From: Planctomycetota bacterium
Lineage (GTDB): Bacteria; Planctomycetota; PUPC01; JABMSA01
Reading direction: 5' to 3'
Assembly: GCA_013202185.1 (NCBI GenBank)
Contig: JABMSA010000005.1
Location: 1 to 8,088, forward strand
Length of the DNA stretch: 8,088 nucleotides
Under the pieces are notes generated by a model. That model ran no database searches. It was given only the letters and a program-made list of their open reading frames with translations, and was not told the DNA's origin. Both the position numbers and the translations under genes were made by a program. Positions 1 through 6,194 of this stretch are shown piece after piece (position 1 is the stretch's first letter; the number at the start of each line of letters is the position of its first letter).

Positions 1-187
1 CTGCCCGGCTTCCCTCTTTGCCAAAGGCGAGCAGCAGCAGCACGAAGCCGCAGGCGAGCATCGATCCGCCTGCAAATCCTCCGCCCGGTGTGATGTGACC
101 GTAGAGTATGACTGACGCGCTGAACACGACAATGAAGCCGAGAATCAGCCGGGTGATCGTCTTAACTATCGGGGTCATTCCGCTCAT
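1..187 (-). CDS. MrpB/MnhB/MbhF-type Na+/H+ antiporter subunit (N-terminal part; continues beyond the left edge)
   Basis: About 62 N-terminal residues are visible and the frame runs open off the window. The sequence has the MrpB/MbhF pattern: a short polar start with KTITR, a first membrane helix, the signature GHITPGGGFAGG, then a second helix (MLACGFVLLLLAF). The family forms part of the Na+-translocating arm of Mrp antiporters and Mbh hydrogenases, normally followed by MrpC and MrpD genes. Two in-frame ATGs are possible. The one at 187 has GGA six bases upstream and is used here; the one at 178 lies too close to any purine-rich stretch but would give a start (MTPIVKT) equally typical of the family. 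Either way it overlaps the preceding gene by 17-26 bases. A full protein would be about 130-150 residues. Confidence 0.87.
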   Translation of the reverse strand, partial: MSGMTPIVKTITRLILGFIVVFSASVILYGHITPGGGFAGGSMLACGFVLLLLAFGKEGSRA

Positions 188-719
188 TGCGAATCCGTCC
201 GGTTTTTCTCAGGATGGCGAGGGCGCCGATGATCGCGGCAAATATCACCGTTGCCTCGCCCAGTGTGTCGTATGCACGGTAGTCGAGCAGTATTGCCGTT
301 ACAAGGTTCGGAGCGTTCACTTTGACGAAGCCGTTCGCGAGGTACTCACGCGCCACGGTGAGGACCGGCTCCCCGAAGGCGGGAAGCTCGTGAAAGCTCA
401 TCCACGCGAAGAGGATGAAGATGCCGCAGAAGACCAGCGCGGCGGACGTGGCCGCGACCTCCGCGTGACGGAAGCGATGGGCCACGGTGACGTCCTCGCG
501 TGTGATGATCACGCGCAGCAGCATCACGAGAGTCAGCACCTCCACGGCAACCTGGACTATGGCAAGATCAGGCGCTCCCAGCAGCAGGAACACGACCGAC
601 AGCCCCAGCCCGACGGCCCCCACCGCAATGACGCTGGAGAGCAGGTCCTTCGTCTCGATGGCGATGATCGAGCCGATAATCATGAACGCCAGGAGTATCA
701 ACAATATTGCCGTGAGCAT
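162..719 (-). CDS. Fused MbhD-MbhE-type membrane subunit (MrpA C-terminal region equivalent)
   Basis: The 185-residue membrane protein joins two modules that are separate proteins in Thermococcales Mbh. Residues 1-75 match MbhD (DUF4040-like): three helices, with GAPDLAIVQVAVEVLT near 48-63 holding conserved D51 and E60. Residues 85-175 match MbhE: a helix at about 86-106, a loop, then NLVTAILLDYRAYDTLGEAT near 138-157 and a last helix. The same two blocks form the C-terminal part of MrpA. In Mrp and Mbh complexes this region lies along the proposed Na+ path. The ATG at 719 is supported by GGGAG ten bases upstream; a TTG at 740 would add seven residues. A gap of 39 bases separates it from the antiporter gene, and its end overlaps the MrpB-like start, so translation is probably coupled. 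Confidence 0.9.
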   Translation of the reverse strand: MLTAILLILLAFMIIGSIIAIETKDLLSSVIAVGAVGLGLSVVFLLLGAPDLAIVQVAVEVLTLVMLLRVIITREDVTVAHRFRHAEVAATSAALVFCGIFILFAWMSFHELPAFGEPVLTVAREYLANGFVKVNAPNLVTAILLDYRAYDTLGEATVIFAAIIGALAILRKTGRIRNERNDPDS

Positions 720-729
720 GACCGTTTCG

Positions 730-734
730 CTCCC
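730..734 (-). promoter_or_regulatory. Ribosome binding site deciding the MbhD-E start
   Basis: GGGAG on the minus strand, ten bases before the ATG at 719. It lies inside the region that would be coding if the TTG at 740 were used, so the ATG is preferred. Confidence 0.55.
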
Positions 735-758
735 ACGCAAGCTGGGCGCCGTTGTGCG

Positions 759-2597
759 CTATATCTTCAGTAGAACAAACATCAATATCAACAGGCCGAC
801 CACGCAAAAAGCCAGGTAAGACGATAGCACGCCGTTATGGAGCGCCCGCAGCATTCCCACGATGTTGGAGCCGTATCGGCTCGCCAGCACGTAGATGTCG
901 TATGCGCCTTCCGCCGCCTCTCTGTAGAGGGCCTCCAGCGGCCCGGCAGTGCGGATGGTCTCGTAGAACCCCGTGGCCGGCACGCGGATCTCTTCTGCAT
1001 CATGTACCTCGCCGCCCACGAATATGGACGTTCGCCGCGCTTTGCCCACGCTGCCCAGCCAGTAGATAACAAGCCCAACCGCAACTGAAAGGAGCAGGAG
1101 CAGTGTGGCGAGGCCCGGCTCCCAGAGGCCCGCCAACCGGATCTCACCGGCTCCGCTCTCAGCCACGGCCGGCCCGATGAGATATTGGATCGGCACGCGA
1201 GCAAATACGCCAAACAGGACGCAGATGAGCGCCAGGAATGCAATCGGCGTTGCCATTGCGAACCCGGCCGGCCTGGTATTTGCCAGCTCGGGCGGGCGCT
1301 GACCAAGAAACACGGAGTAAATCGCCTTGACAAACGATGCCAGCGTCAGGGCGCTCCCAAACAACGCGGCCACCAGGAAAATGGCGGAGGTGTAGCCTCC
1401 CACCTCCAACAGCCCCTGGTAGATCAGCCATTTCGACACGAAGCCGTTGAAGGGCGGAACGCCGGAGATCGCGAACGACGCGATCAGGAACCCAATGAAC
1501 GTGAGCGGCATGGCCCTCGCCAGGCCGCCGAGCTTCTCCATTTCGGTTGTGCCTGCGCGCTTCTCCACGGCGCCCGCGCACAGAAACAGGCAGCATTTGT
1601 AAACGGCATGGTTGAGCATGTGGAACAGCCCGCCCAGGATGCCCACCGGCACGCCGGTGCCGATGCCCAACACCATGTAGCCCACCTGGCTTACAGCATG
1701 GAACGAGAGCAGCTTCTTCAGGTTATGCTGCACAAGAGCCGCCATCACGGCGAGGATCACAGTGGCCGCGCCGATGATCAGCAGTGCGAGCCTCAAGCCC
1801 AAGCTCAACTCAAACATGAAAAGTGAGATCCGCGCCAGCAGGTAGATCCCGAGGAGCTTGTCCAGGGCGGCCGGGAGAAAAGCCATGACGGAAACGGGCG
1901 CTCCCTCGGCGGCCTTGGGTATCCACGAGTGGAAGGGCATGGCGCCCGCCTTGGTGAGCGCGCCCACCAACAGCAGCACGTATGCGATCACCATAATGCC
2001 GCCGTCGACGGTCTCGTGACTGAAGGAGCTCAGCGTGAGCGTGTCCTTTATCTGCCACAGGAAGACGATCCCCAGCAGCATGGCGCAGTCGGACGCGCCG
2101 ATCATCACAAAGGTCTTGCCGGCGCCCTCTCTGGCGGCCCCGCCGCCGATGGTGATCAGGAGGAACAGCAGCACCGTCAGTACCTCCCAGCCTATCAGCA
2201 GTAGGAGGAGGTTGTCGGCCAGCAGCGCCAGGTTGGCGGCGGCGAGGGTCCACATCAGGTACGCATAGTACTCCCTGAGCCGCTCGCGCCCTTTCATGTA
2301 CGACAGCGAATAAAGCACAACAAGCACGCCGAAGACATTGGCCGCAAGAACGATGAAACGACTCAGTGCATCAGCCCTGAGGGCGATCTCAAAATCGAAG
2401 GTCTGGGTGATCTGGAACCACGGCAGTACGTAGGGGGGGCCTCCTTCTTTCGAAAAGAGCATGGCGGCGAGCACGCACGTGAGGACGGCGGCGATGAGCG
2501 CCACCGCCTGGCGGAGCTTGTGCAAGCCGGCGGGAAGGATCATCACCACGAGGCCCGCGAAAGCAGGAATCAATATTGGCCAAAGCATTTCGTTCAT
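759..2597 (-). CDS. Antiporter-like ion-translocating membrane subunit, NuoL/HyfB/MrpA-N/MrpD family
   Basis: The 612-residue protein has about 15-16 membrane segments and the antiporter-like core shared by complex I, group 4 hydrogenases and Mrp antiporters. Charged residues of the proposed ion path are visible: E138 in LLIGWEVL, K216 in LTKAGAMPFHSWIP, K247, the HAVYK stretch with H330 and K334, and K389 in FNGFVSKW. After the core (about residue 500) come a membrane segment, a polar amphipathic stretch near 540-590 and a final helix at about 591-611. This is longer than plain MrpD (about 490 residues) and closer to NuoL, HyfB or the first part of MrpA. It probably moves H+ or Na+ in step with hydrogenase turnover; the ion cannot be told from sequence. 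The ATG at 2597 overlaps the large-subunit stop as ATGA, with GGGGGA ten bases upstream. The following MbhD-E-like gene makes the MrpA comparison strong. Confidence 0.92.
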   Translation of the reverse strand: MNEMLWPILIPAFAGLVVMILPAGLHKLRQAVALIAAVLTCVLAAMLFSKEGGPPYVLPWFQITQTFDFEIALRADALSRFIVLAANVFGVLVVLYSLSYMKGRERLREYYAYLMWTLAAANLALLADNLLLLLIGWEVLTVLLFLLITIGGGAAREGAGKTFVMIGASDCAMLLGIVFLWQIKDTLTLSSFSHETVDGGIMVIAYVLLLVGALTKAGAMPFHSWIPKAAEGAPVSVMAFLPAALDKLLGIYLLARISLFMFELSLGLRLALLIIGAATVILAVMAALVQHNLKKLLSFHAVSQVGYMVLGIGTGVPVGILGGLFHMLNHAVYKCCLFLCAGAVEKRAGTTEMEKLGGLARAMPLTFIGFLIASFAISGVPPFNGFVSKWLIYQGLLEVGGYTSAIFLVAALFGSALTLASFVKAIYSVFLGQRPPELANTRPAGFAMATPIAFLALICVLFGVFARVPIQYLIGPAVAESGAGEIRLAGLWEPGLATLLLLLSVAVGLVIYWLGSVGKARRTSIFVGGEVHDAEEIRVPATGFYETIRTAGPLEALYREAAEGAYDIYVLASRYGSNIVGMLRALHNGVLSSYLAFCVVGLLILMFVLLKI

Positions 2598-3820
2598 CGA
2601 GCCATAATCCCCCGGACCAGTTTTTCAACGGGCGGCACGCATCCCAGGTCGTTTCGGATTTGGGCGGTCTTGCGCCGGCTCATTTCCACGAGGTCGCCTC
2701 CCGTGAGAACCGCCTTGTCGCTTCCCTTCTCGACGGCCGCCGTGCGCTCGGTGCAGCAGTAGCAGGGATCCACCGCGGCAGTGATCAGTGCGGCGTCGGC
2801 AATCTTCTCGCCGATGCAGGTGACCTTGAAGGAAGGGATGTTCATGAGGCTGGGCGCCCTCACCTTGTGCCGCACGGGCCTGCTGGAGCCATCGCTGCGC
2901 ACATAGTGAAGCACCTCGCCTCGCGGCGCTTCGGCGTGCCCTAGTCCCTCGCCGGCGGGGATCGTCTGCACGTCTGCGCAGATCGGCCCGGGGCGCATCT
3001 GCTCAACGCACCGCCGAATAATGTTGGTGGCCTCGACCGTCTCGAGCAGCCGCACGGCCGTCTTTGCGAATACATCGCCGCCCTCGTAGGTGCAGATGTC
3101 CCATTCAATCATGTCGTAGGCGGCGTAAGGATCATCGCGGCGGATGTCGTCGGGGATGCCCGATCCGCGAACCGTCGGGCCGAGGGTGCCGTAGGCGCGG
3201 GCATCCTCGGGCGTGAGCACGCCAATGCCCTTGGTACGGGCGTGTATCACGGGGTCGTCCATGACCGCCCCGATGAACAATTCTGTGCCGCCTCTCACTT
3301 CATCGAGGGTGGAGAGGATCTGCCCGTAGTCGTCTTCCTTGATGTCGCGACGCACGCCGCCCACGTTCATCATGGCGTAGTGGTTGCGATTGCCGGAAAT
3401 CAGCTCGAAAAGGTCGAGGACAGGCTCGCGGTAGCGCCACGCCCACATGAACACGGTGTCGTAGCCGATGAAGTGTCCTGCCAGCCCCATCCACAGCAGA
3501 TGACTGTGAATCCGCTCAAGCTCGGCAATGATCGTGCGGATGTACTTCGCGCGCTCCGGGATCTCGACACCGAGCAGGTCTTCAACGGCATTGACATAAG
3601 CCAGCGGATGCGACGTCGAGCAGATTCCGCAGATGCGCTCAACCACGAAAGGCACCTGGTCGAACGTCTTGGATTCGCAGAGCTTCTCGATGCCGCGGTG
3701 CATGTAGCCCACCTTCAAGTCCATGTCGACTACTGTCTCGCCTTCAACGAACAGCTTGAAGTATTCGGCTTCTTCGAGCAGCGGATGAAACGGCCCAAGT
3801 GGCACTACAACGGTTTTCAT
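2594..3820 (-). CDS. Group 4 [NiFe]-hydrogenase large (catalytic) subunit, HycE/EchE/MbhL type
   Basis: The 408-residue protein holds the [NiFe] active site. Both Ni-binding motifs are intact: RICGIC with C64 and C67, and DPCYCC with C353 and C356. This separates it from NuoD and the Mbs/Mbx relatives, which have lost these cysteines. Other family blocks are HRGIEKL at 41-47, ERIHSHLLWMGL at 102-113 and EAPRGE at 297-302. The expected reaction is reversible 2H+ + 2e- to H2 on the cytoplasmic side. About 49 residues follow Arg359. In HycE the matching tail is removed by a dedicated protease at an equivalent Arg, so similar processing is possible here but not certain. C355 is an extra Cys inside the second motif. 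The ATG at 3820 has AGGGGG eight bases upstream and overlaps the previous stop (ATGA). A GTG at 3871 would add a leader lying within the preceding gene. Confidence 0.95.
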   Translation of the reverse strand: MKTVVVPLGPFHPLLEEAEYFKLFVEGETVVDMDLKVGYMHRGIEKLCESKTFDQVPFVVERICGICSTSHPLAYVNAVEDLLGVEIPERAKYIRTIIAELERIHSHLLWMGLAGHFIGYDTVFMWAWRYREPVLDLFELISGNRNHYAMMNVGGVRRDIKEDDYGQILSTLDEVRGGTELFIGAVMDDPVIHARTKGIGVLTPEDARAYGTLGPTVRGSGIPDDIRRDDPYAAYDMIEWDICTYEGGDVFAKTAVRLLETVEATNIIRRCVEQMRPGPICADVQTIPAGEGLGHAEAPRGEVLHYVRSDGSSRPVRHKVRAPSLMNIPSFKVTCIGEKIADAALITAAVDPCYCCTERTAAVEKGSDKAVLTGGDLVEMSRRKTAQIRNDLGCVPPVEKLVRGIMAR

Positions 3821-4263
3821 TTCGGAAGCCCCCTGAAGTCTCGTCTGAGCGGATGCACTCCCTCGGGCCACGAGTCGGCCAGGAGGAGCCTCCGAGGATC
3901 GGGGTGGTTGTCAAATGTCACGCCCAACAGGTCCTGTATTTCCCGTTCGGCCCAGTTGGCGGCGGGCAGCCATGGCGCCAGGGAGACCATCCGTGGTTGC
4001 GGCTTGCGTGCCAGAACTTTGACGGTTATGAAACGATGCTCCTCGGCAAGGAAGAAGTGATACAGCAGTTCTATGCCGTTCCGCGTATCGATACCGGTTA
4101 TGATGGCCAGGCGCCCTCCACCGTCGAGCAGGAGCCGCGCTGCGTCGGGCAGGTCCGCCTCAAACAGCTTGACGTAGGTGCGGCGTTCGTTTTTCTCTTC
4201 GATATCTCGGATCTTCTCGCCGAGCTTTTGTCGCAAGCCTTCGAGCGTTTTCGATTCTGCCAT
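3817..4263 (-). CDS. Hydrogenase 30-kDa-type subunit, NuoC/EchD/MbhK family
   Basis: The 148-residue soluble protein belongs to the complex I 30-kDa family. Its diagnostic C-terminal block is clear: NWAEREIQDLLGVTFDNHPD near residues 103-122, then PRRLLL and WPEGVHPLRRDF. The first 30 residues are highly charged and probably helical. In group 4 hydrogenases this subunit packs against the large subunit, here encoded next, and has no cofactor of its own. Here it is a separate polypeptide, as in Ech and Mbh; in HycE of formate hydrogenlyase it is fused to the large subunit. The ATG at 4263 is preceded by AGGAG, which overlaps the TAG stop of the small-subunit gene, so the two are likely translationally coupled. 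The gene ends in an ATGA overlap with the large-subunit start. Confidence 0.93.
   Translation of the reverse strand: MAESKTLEGLRQKLGEKIRDIEEKNERRTYVKLFEADLPDAARLLLDGGGRLAIITGIDTRNGIELLYHFFLAEEHRFITVKVLARKPQPRMVSLAPWLPAANWAEREIQDLLGVTFDNHPDPRRLLLADSWPEGVHPLRRDFRGLPK
3829..3834 (-). promoter_or_regulatory. Ribosome binding site deciding the large-subunit start
   Basis: AGGGGG on the minus strand, eight bases before the ATG at 3820. The site lies inside the end of the preceding gene. Together with the ATGA overlap, it supports coupled translation and argues against the GTG at 3871. Confidence 0.65.
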
Positions 4264-4270
4264 GGTCCTA

Positions 4271-4275
4271 CTCCT
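4271..4275 (-). promoter_or_regulatory. Ribosome binding site overlapping the small-subunit stop codon
   Basis: AGGAG on the minus strand, seven bases before the ATG at 4263. It shares two bases with the TAG stop (4274-4276) of the preceding gene. The arrangement suggests coupled translation of the small and 30-kDa subunits. Confidence 0.65.
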
Positions 4276-4705
4276 ACAGCGCGTTGAGAGCTTTAACCAC
4301 CCCTGCGATGATCGCCTCGGGCTTGGCCGGGCACCCGGGCACGTATGCGATGATTGCGTTCGGGTCTATTTCTTTCATTACTTCTTCCAGCGGCCCAACA
4401 ATGTTGTAGCTGTCGCGAAACATAGTCGACGACAGCGCGCACGAGCCGATGGCAAACACCACGCACGGCTTGGCGGTTTGCTCGTAGAGCTCCTTGAATC
4501 GCGGCAGCACGTGGCGATTGATCGCCCCCGTGACCAGGAGCGCGTCGGCGTGGCGGGGCGAGCCGACCAGCTTTATGCCGAATCGCTCGACGTCAAATTT
4601 CGGCGTCAGTACATCGAGGATTTCAATGTCGCAGTTGTTGCAGGGAGACAGCGCCACGTGGTACACCCACGGCGACTTCTTCAATCCCCATAAGCTCGGC
4701 TTCAT
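4274..4705 (-). CDS. [NiFe]-hydrogenase small subunit, NuoB/HycG/EchC/MbhJ family
   Basis: The 143-residue protein matches the 20-kDa family that carries the [4Fe-4S] cluster next to the [NiFe] site. Putative cluster ligands are C22 and C25 (PCNNCDIE), C89 (GSCALSS) and C125 (PGCPAKPE). The spaced C-x2-C pair is the hydrogenase form; complex I NuoB has two adjacent cysteines at this place. The block DVERFGIKLVGSPRHADALL after the first motif is typical of Ech/Mbh-type proteins. There is no Tat signal, unlike uptake hydrogenases, so the enzyme faces the cytoplasm. The ATG at 4705 has AAGGA eight bases upstream and keeps the gene clear of the anchor subunit. An in-frame TTG at 4762 would add a poorly conserved leader overlapping that gene. 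The usual CNGC is CNNC here. Confidence 0.93.
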   Translation of the reverse strand: MKPSLWGLKKSPWVYHVALSPCNNCDIEILDVLTPKFDVERFGIKLVGSPRHADALLVTGAINRHVLPRFKELYEQTAKPCVVFAIGSCALSSTMFRDSYNIVGPLEEVMKEIDPNAIIAYVPGCPAKPEAIIAGVVKALNAL

Positions 4706-4713
4706 CGGTTGTA

Positions 4714-4718
4714 TCCTT
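4714..4718 (-). promoter_or_regulatory. Ribosome binding site deciding the small-subunit start
   Basis: AAGGA on the minus strand, eight bases before the ATG at 4705. It favours the 143-residue product over the longer TTG-started frame from 4762. Confidence 0.7.
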
Positions 4719-4727
4719 GCCGTGTTA

Positions 4728-5654
4728 TCATAGTCCGAAGGCGGCCAACACCAGGCCCGCAATGGCGAGCGCGGTCACGGGTCCCCAGAACAGCTTCATT
4801 ATCTGGTCGATCCTCAGGCGCGGGTTTGTGTTGCGAATCAGCACGATCAGCACGATCAGCACCACGTATTTCAGTATGCTCCACAGGATGGACCACCCGG
4901 TGAAGCTGAATCCGCCCAGAAGCAGCACGCCTGTGAAAATCGGGAGCATGCACAGCAGCATGTACTTGGTAAGCTTAAACAGCGCCAGCGGCGGGCCTGA
5001 GTACTCGCTGATGACGCCGCCCATCAACTCCTGCTCGGCCTCGGGCGCGTCGAACGGCACCAGCCCGAGCTTTGCCTGAGTGGTCAGCACCAGGACCACA
5101 AATCCGATGATGCCCGAAACGCTCCAAACCAGCCAGCCGCTCTCCTGCTGAAATGCGATCAGGCTGCCAATTCTGAAATCGGCCGCGCCGCCCGTGCCCG
5201 CACGGATCAGAGCCGTGACAACAACAATGAGCAGCGGCAGCTCATACGAAAGGAGCATCTTCATCTCGCGCGTGGCGCCCACCACTGATACCGGGCTGCC
5301 GGAGGCGCACGCGCCGATGATCAGCGCTATCGCCGGGATGGTCATCAGGTAGATCAGCACGATGATATCGCCCACGAAGCCGTTTCCGCCTATCAGGTTC
5401 CCGATCAGAACCGCTGCCGCCGCACAGGCCCCCGCAAAGCCCAGAAGCGGCGCAAGCAGGAACCCCATCGAGCGGCTGTTCTCCGGCACGAGCGTTTCTT
5501 TCCCGAGGAGCTTGACGATATCCGCGACGGGCTGATACCACGGCGGCCCCACCCGCGCCTGAACAAGCGCCGTTACCTTCCGGTCAATCCAGCTTGTAAC
5601 CAGGCCGAGCGCAACAACCACCCCCACAGATAGAAAAAAGTATCCTATTGCCAC
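4728..5654 (-). CDS. Hydrogenase membrane anchor subunit, NuoH/HyfC/EchB/MbhM family
   Basis: The 308-residue integral membrane protein has about eight hydrophobic segments. It carries the family signatures in order: DRKVTALVQARVGPPWYQP near residues 24-42 followed by DIVKLLGKE; REMKMLLSYELP at 129-140; and the acidic loop PFDAPEAEQELMGG with EYSGP at 200-221. In complex I these loops line the entry to the ion path next to the quinone site. In group 4 hydrogenases the subunit anchors the small and large subunits to the membrane and links electron flow to ion pumping. The start is GTG at 5654, supported by AAGGA seven bases upstream; no better in-frame ATG is present. It follows the ferredoxin stop by 32 bases and precedes the small subunit by 22 bases. 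This gene opens a block with the same order as echB-echC-echD-echE. The repeated VLI near residues 266-274 comes from a short DNA repeat. Confidence 0.93.
   Translation of the reverse strand: MAIGYFFLSVGVVVALGLVTSWIDRKVTALVQARVGPPWYQPVADIVKLLGKETLVPENSRSMGFLLAPLLGFAGACAAAAVLIGNLIGGNGFVGDIIVLIYLMTIPAIALIIGACASGSPVSVVGATREMKMLLSYELPLLIVVVTALIRAGTGGAADFRIGSLIAFQQESGWLVWSVSGIIGFVVLVLTTQAKLGLVPFDAPEAEQELMGGVISEYSGPPLALFKLTKYMLLCMLPIFTGVLLLGGFSFTGWSILWSILKYVVLIVLIVLIRNTNPRLRIDQIMKLFWGPVTALAIAGLVLAAFGL
4837..4863. repeat. Three 9-bp tandem units inside the membrane anchor gene
   Basis: Two identical copies of ATCAGCACG and a third differing in its last base. Read on the minus strand they encode the repeated tripeptide VLI in a membrane helix. 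The frame is unaffected, so this is probably harmless local duplication within a hydrophobic segment. Confidence 0.75.
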
Positions 5655-5661
5655 GTCTGAT

Positions 5662-5666
5662 TCCTT
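5662..5666 (-). promoter_or_regulatory. Ribosome binding site supporting a GTG start
   Basis: AAGGA on the minus strand, seven bases before the GTG at 5654. It makes the non-ATG start of the membrane anchor subunit credible, and the resulting N-terminus leads directly into the first membrane helix. Confidence 0.7.
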
Positions 5667-5686
5667 GTTCGTTTCGCGAATGCTCG

Positions 5687-6178
5687 TCAGGATGATCTGC
5701 GGCGATAGGGGTTGCGGGCCACGACGTGCCCGCCAATCAGCAGATCCTTCGGGTCTTCGACGGCATCCGGTATTTCTTCAAACTTGATCGCGCCCGTTGG
5801 GCACGTGGCCACGCAAGCCGGCAGCCTGCCTTCGGCCACGCGGCTGTGGCACAGATCACACTTGCTCATATTGAAGCGACCCAGCAGCTCGACGTCTCCC
5901 AATACACCAAACGGGCAGGCGATCACGCAACTGCGGCACCCGCTGCACAAGTTCGAGCTGCGACGAACGGTGCCATCCTCTTCTTTCCGCATTGCCTCGC
6001 GCGGACACGCCTTTACACAAGCGGGGTCCTCGCAATGACGACAGACCGCCGGCAGCGTCACTGCCTTGTCAACTTCCGCCGTTCGGAATGTCACCGTGTC
6101 GTGATTTACACGGTTGCACGCGGCGCCATGCGCCGTGCAACCGATGCACACGTCGAGGTCTATGAGCAATTTCTTCAT
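5687..6178 (-). CDS. HycB/CooF-type ferredoxin subunit with four [4Fe-4S] cluster motifs
   Basis: The 163-residue protein is built like the electron-transfer subunits HycB, HydN and CooF and the beta subunits of formate dehydrogenases. Four Cys groups are visible: C11/C14/C21; C46/C49/C54/C58 (CRHCEDPAC); C78/C81/C84/C88 (CSGCRSC then ACP); and C107/C110/C122/C126, where the last pair is separated by an 11-residue loop typical of the family. The first group is unusual: the position normally filled by the third Cys is His17 (CIGCTAHGAAC). There is no signal peptide or membrane segment, so it should sit on the cytoplasmic side. It most likely carries electrons from the NuoG-like/FAD module to the hydrogenase small subunit. 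The ATG at 6178 follows the previous stop by 16 bases, with GGAA at 6183-6186 as a slightly close ribosome binding site. The tail is basic (RNPYRRRSS). Confidence 0.9.
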   Translation of the reverse strand: MKKLLIDLDVCIGCTAHGAACNRVNHDTVTFRTAEVDKAVTLPAVCRHCEDPACVKACPREAMRKEEDGTVRRSSNLCSGCRSCVIACPFGVLGDVELLGRFNMSKCDLCHSRVAEGRLPACVATCPTGAIKFEEIPDAVEDPKDLLIGGHVVARNPYRRRSS

Positions 6179-6194
6179 CTGCTTCCGCTTTCGG

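Noticed and set aside
108..773. 221-residue open frame on the plus strand
   Set aside because: Covers the MbhD-E gene in antisense, and its product has no hydrophobic or domain pattern apart from the first residues.
1185..1826. 213-residue open frame on the plus strand
   Set aside because: Mirror of the antiporter subunit gene; its His/Gln-rich composition is typical of the strand opposite membrane-protein codons.
2433..2439. Run of seven G inside the antiporter gene as a possible frameshift or slippage site
   Set aside because: The reading frame and family similarity continue unbroken on both sides (GGPPYVLPW), so there is no sign of an error or programmed shift.
3821..3871. Upstream GTG at 3871 as the start of the large subunit
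   Set aside because: It would add a 17-residue leader without family similarity inside the preceding gene, while the ATG at 3820 has a strong AGGGGG site and an ATGA overlap.
3242..4060. 272-residue open frame on the plus strand
   Set aside because: Lies antisense to the hydrogenase large and 30-kDa subunit genes, is rich in His/Arg/Gln with no family pattern, and is expected by chance opposite GC-rich coding DNA.
2594..5654. Reading the NuoH/B/C/D-like genes as respiratory complex I or as an Mbs/Mbx sulfur-reducing complex
   Set aside because: The large subunit keeps both CxxC Ni-binding motifs and the small subunit has the spaced hydrogenase-type Cys pair, which those relatives lack.
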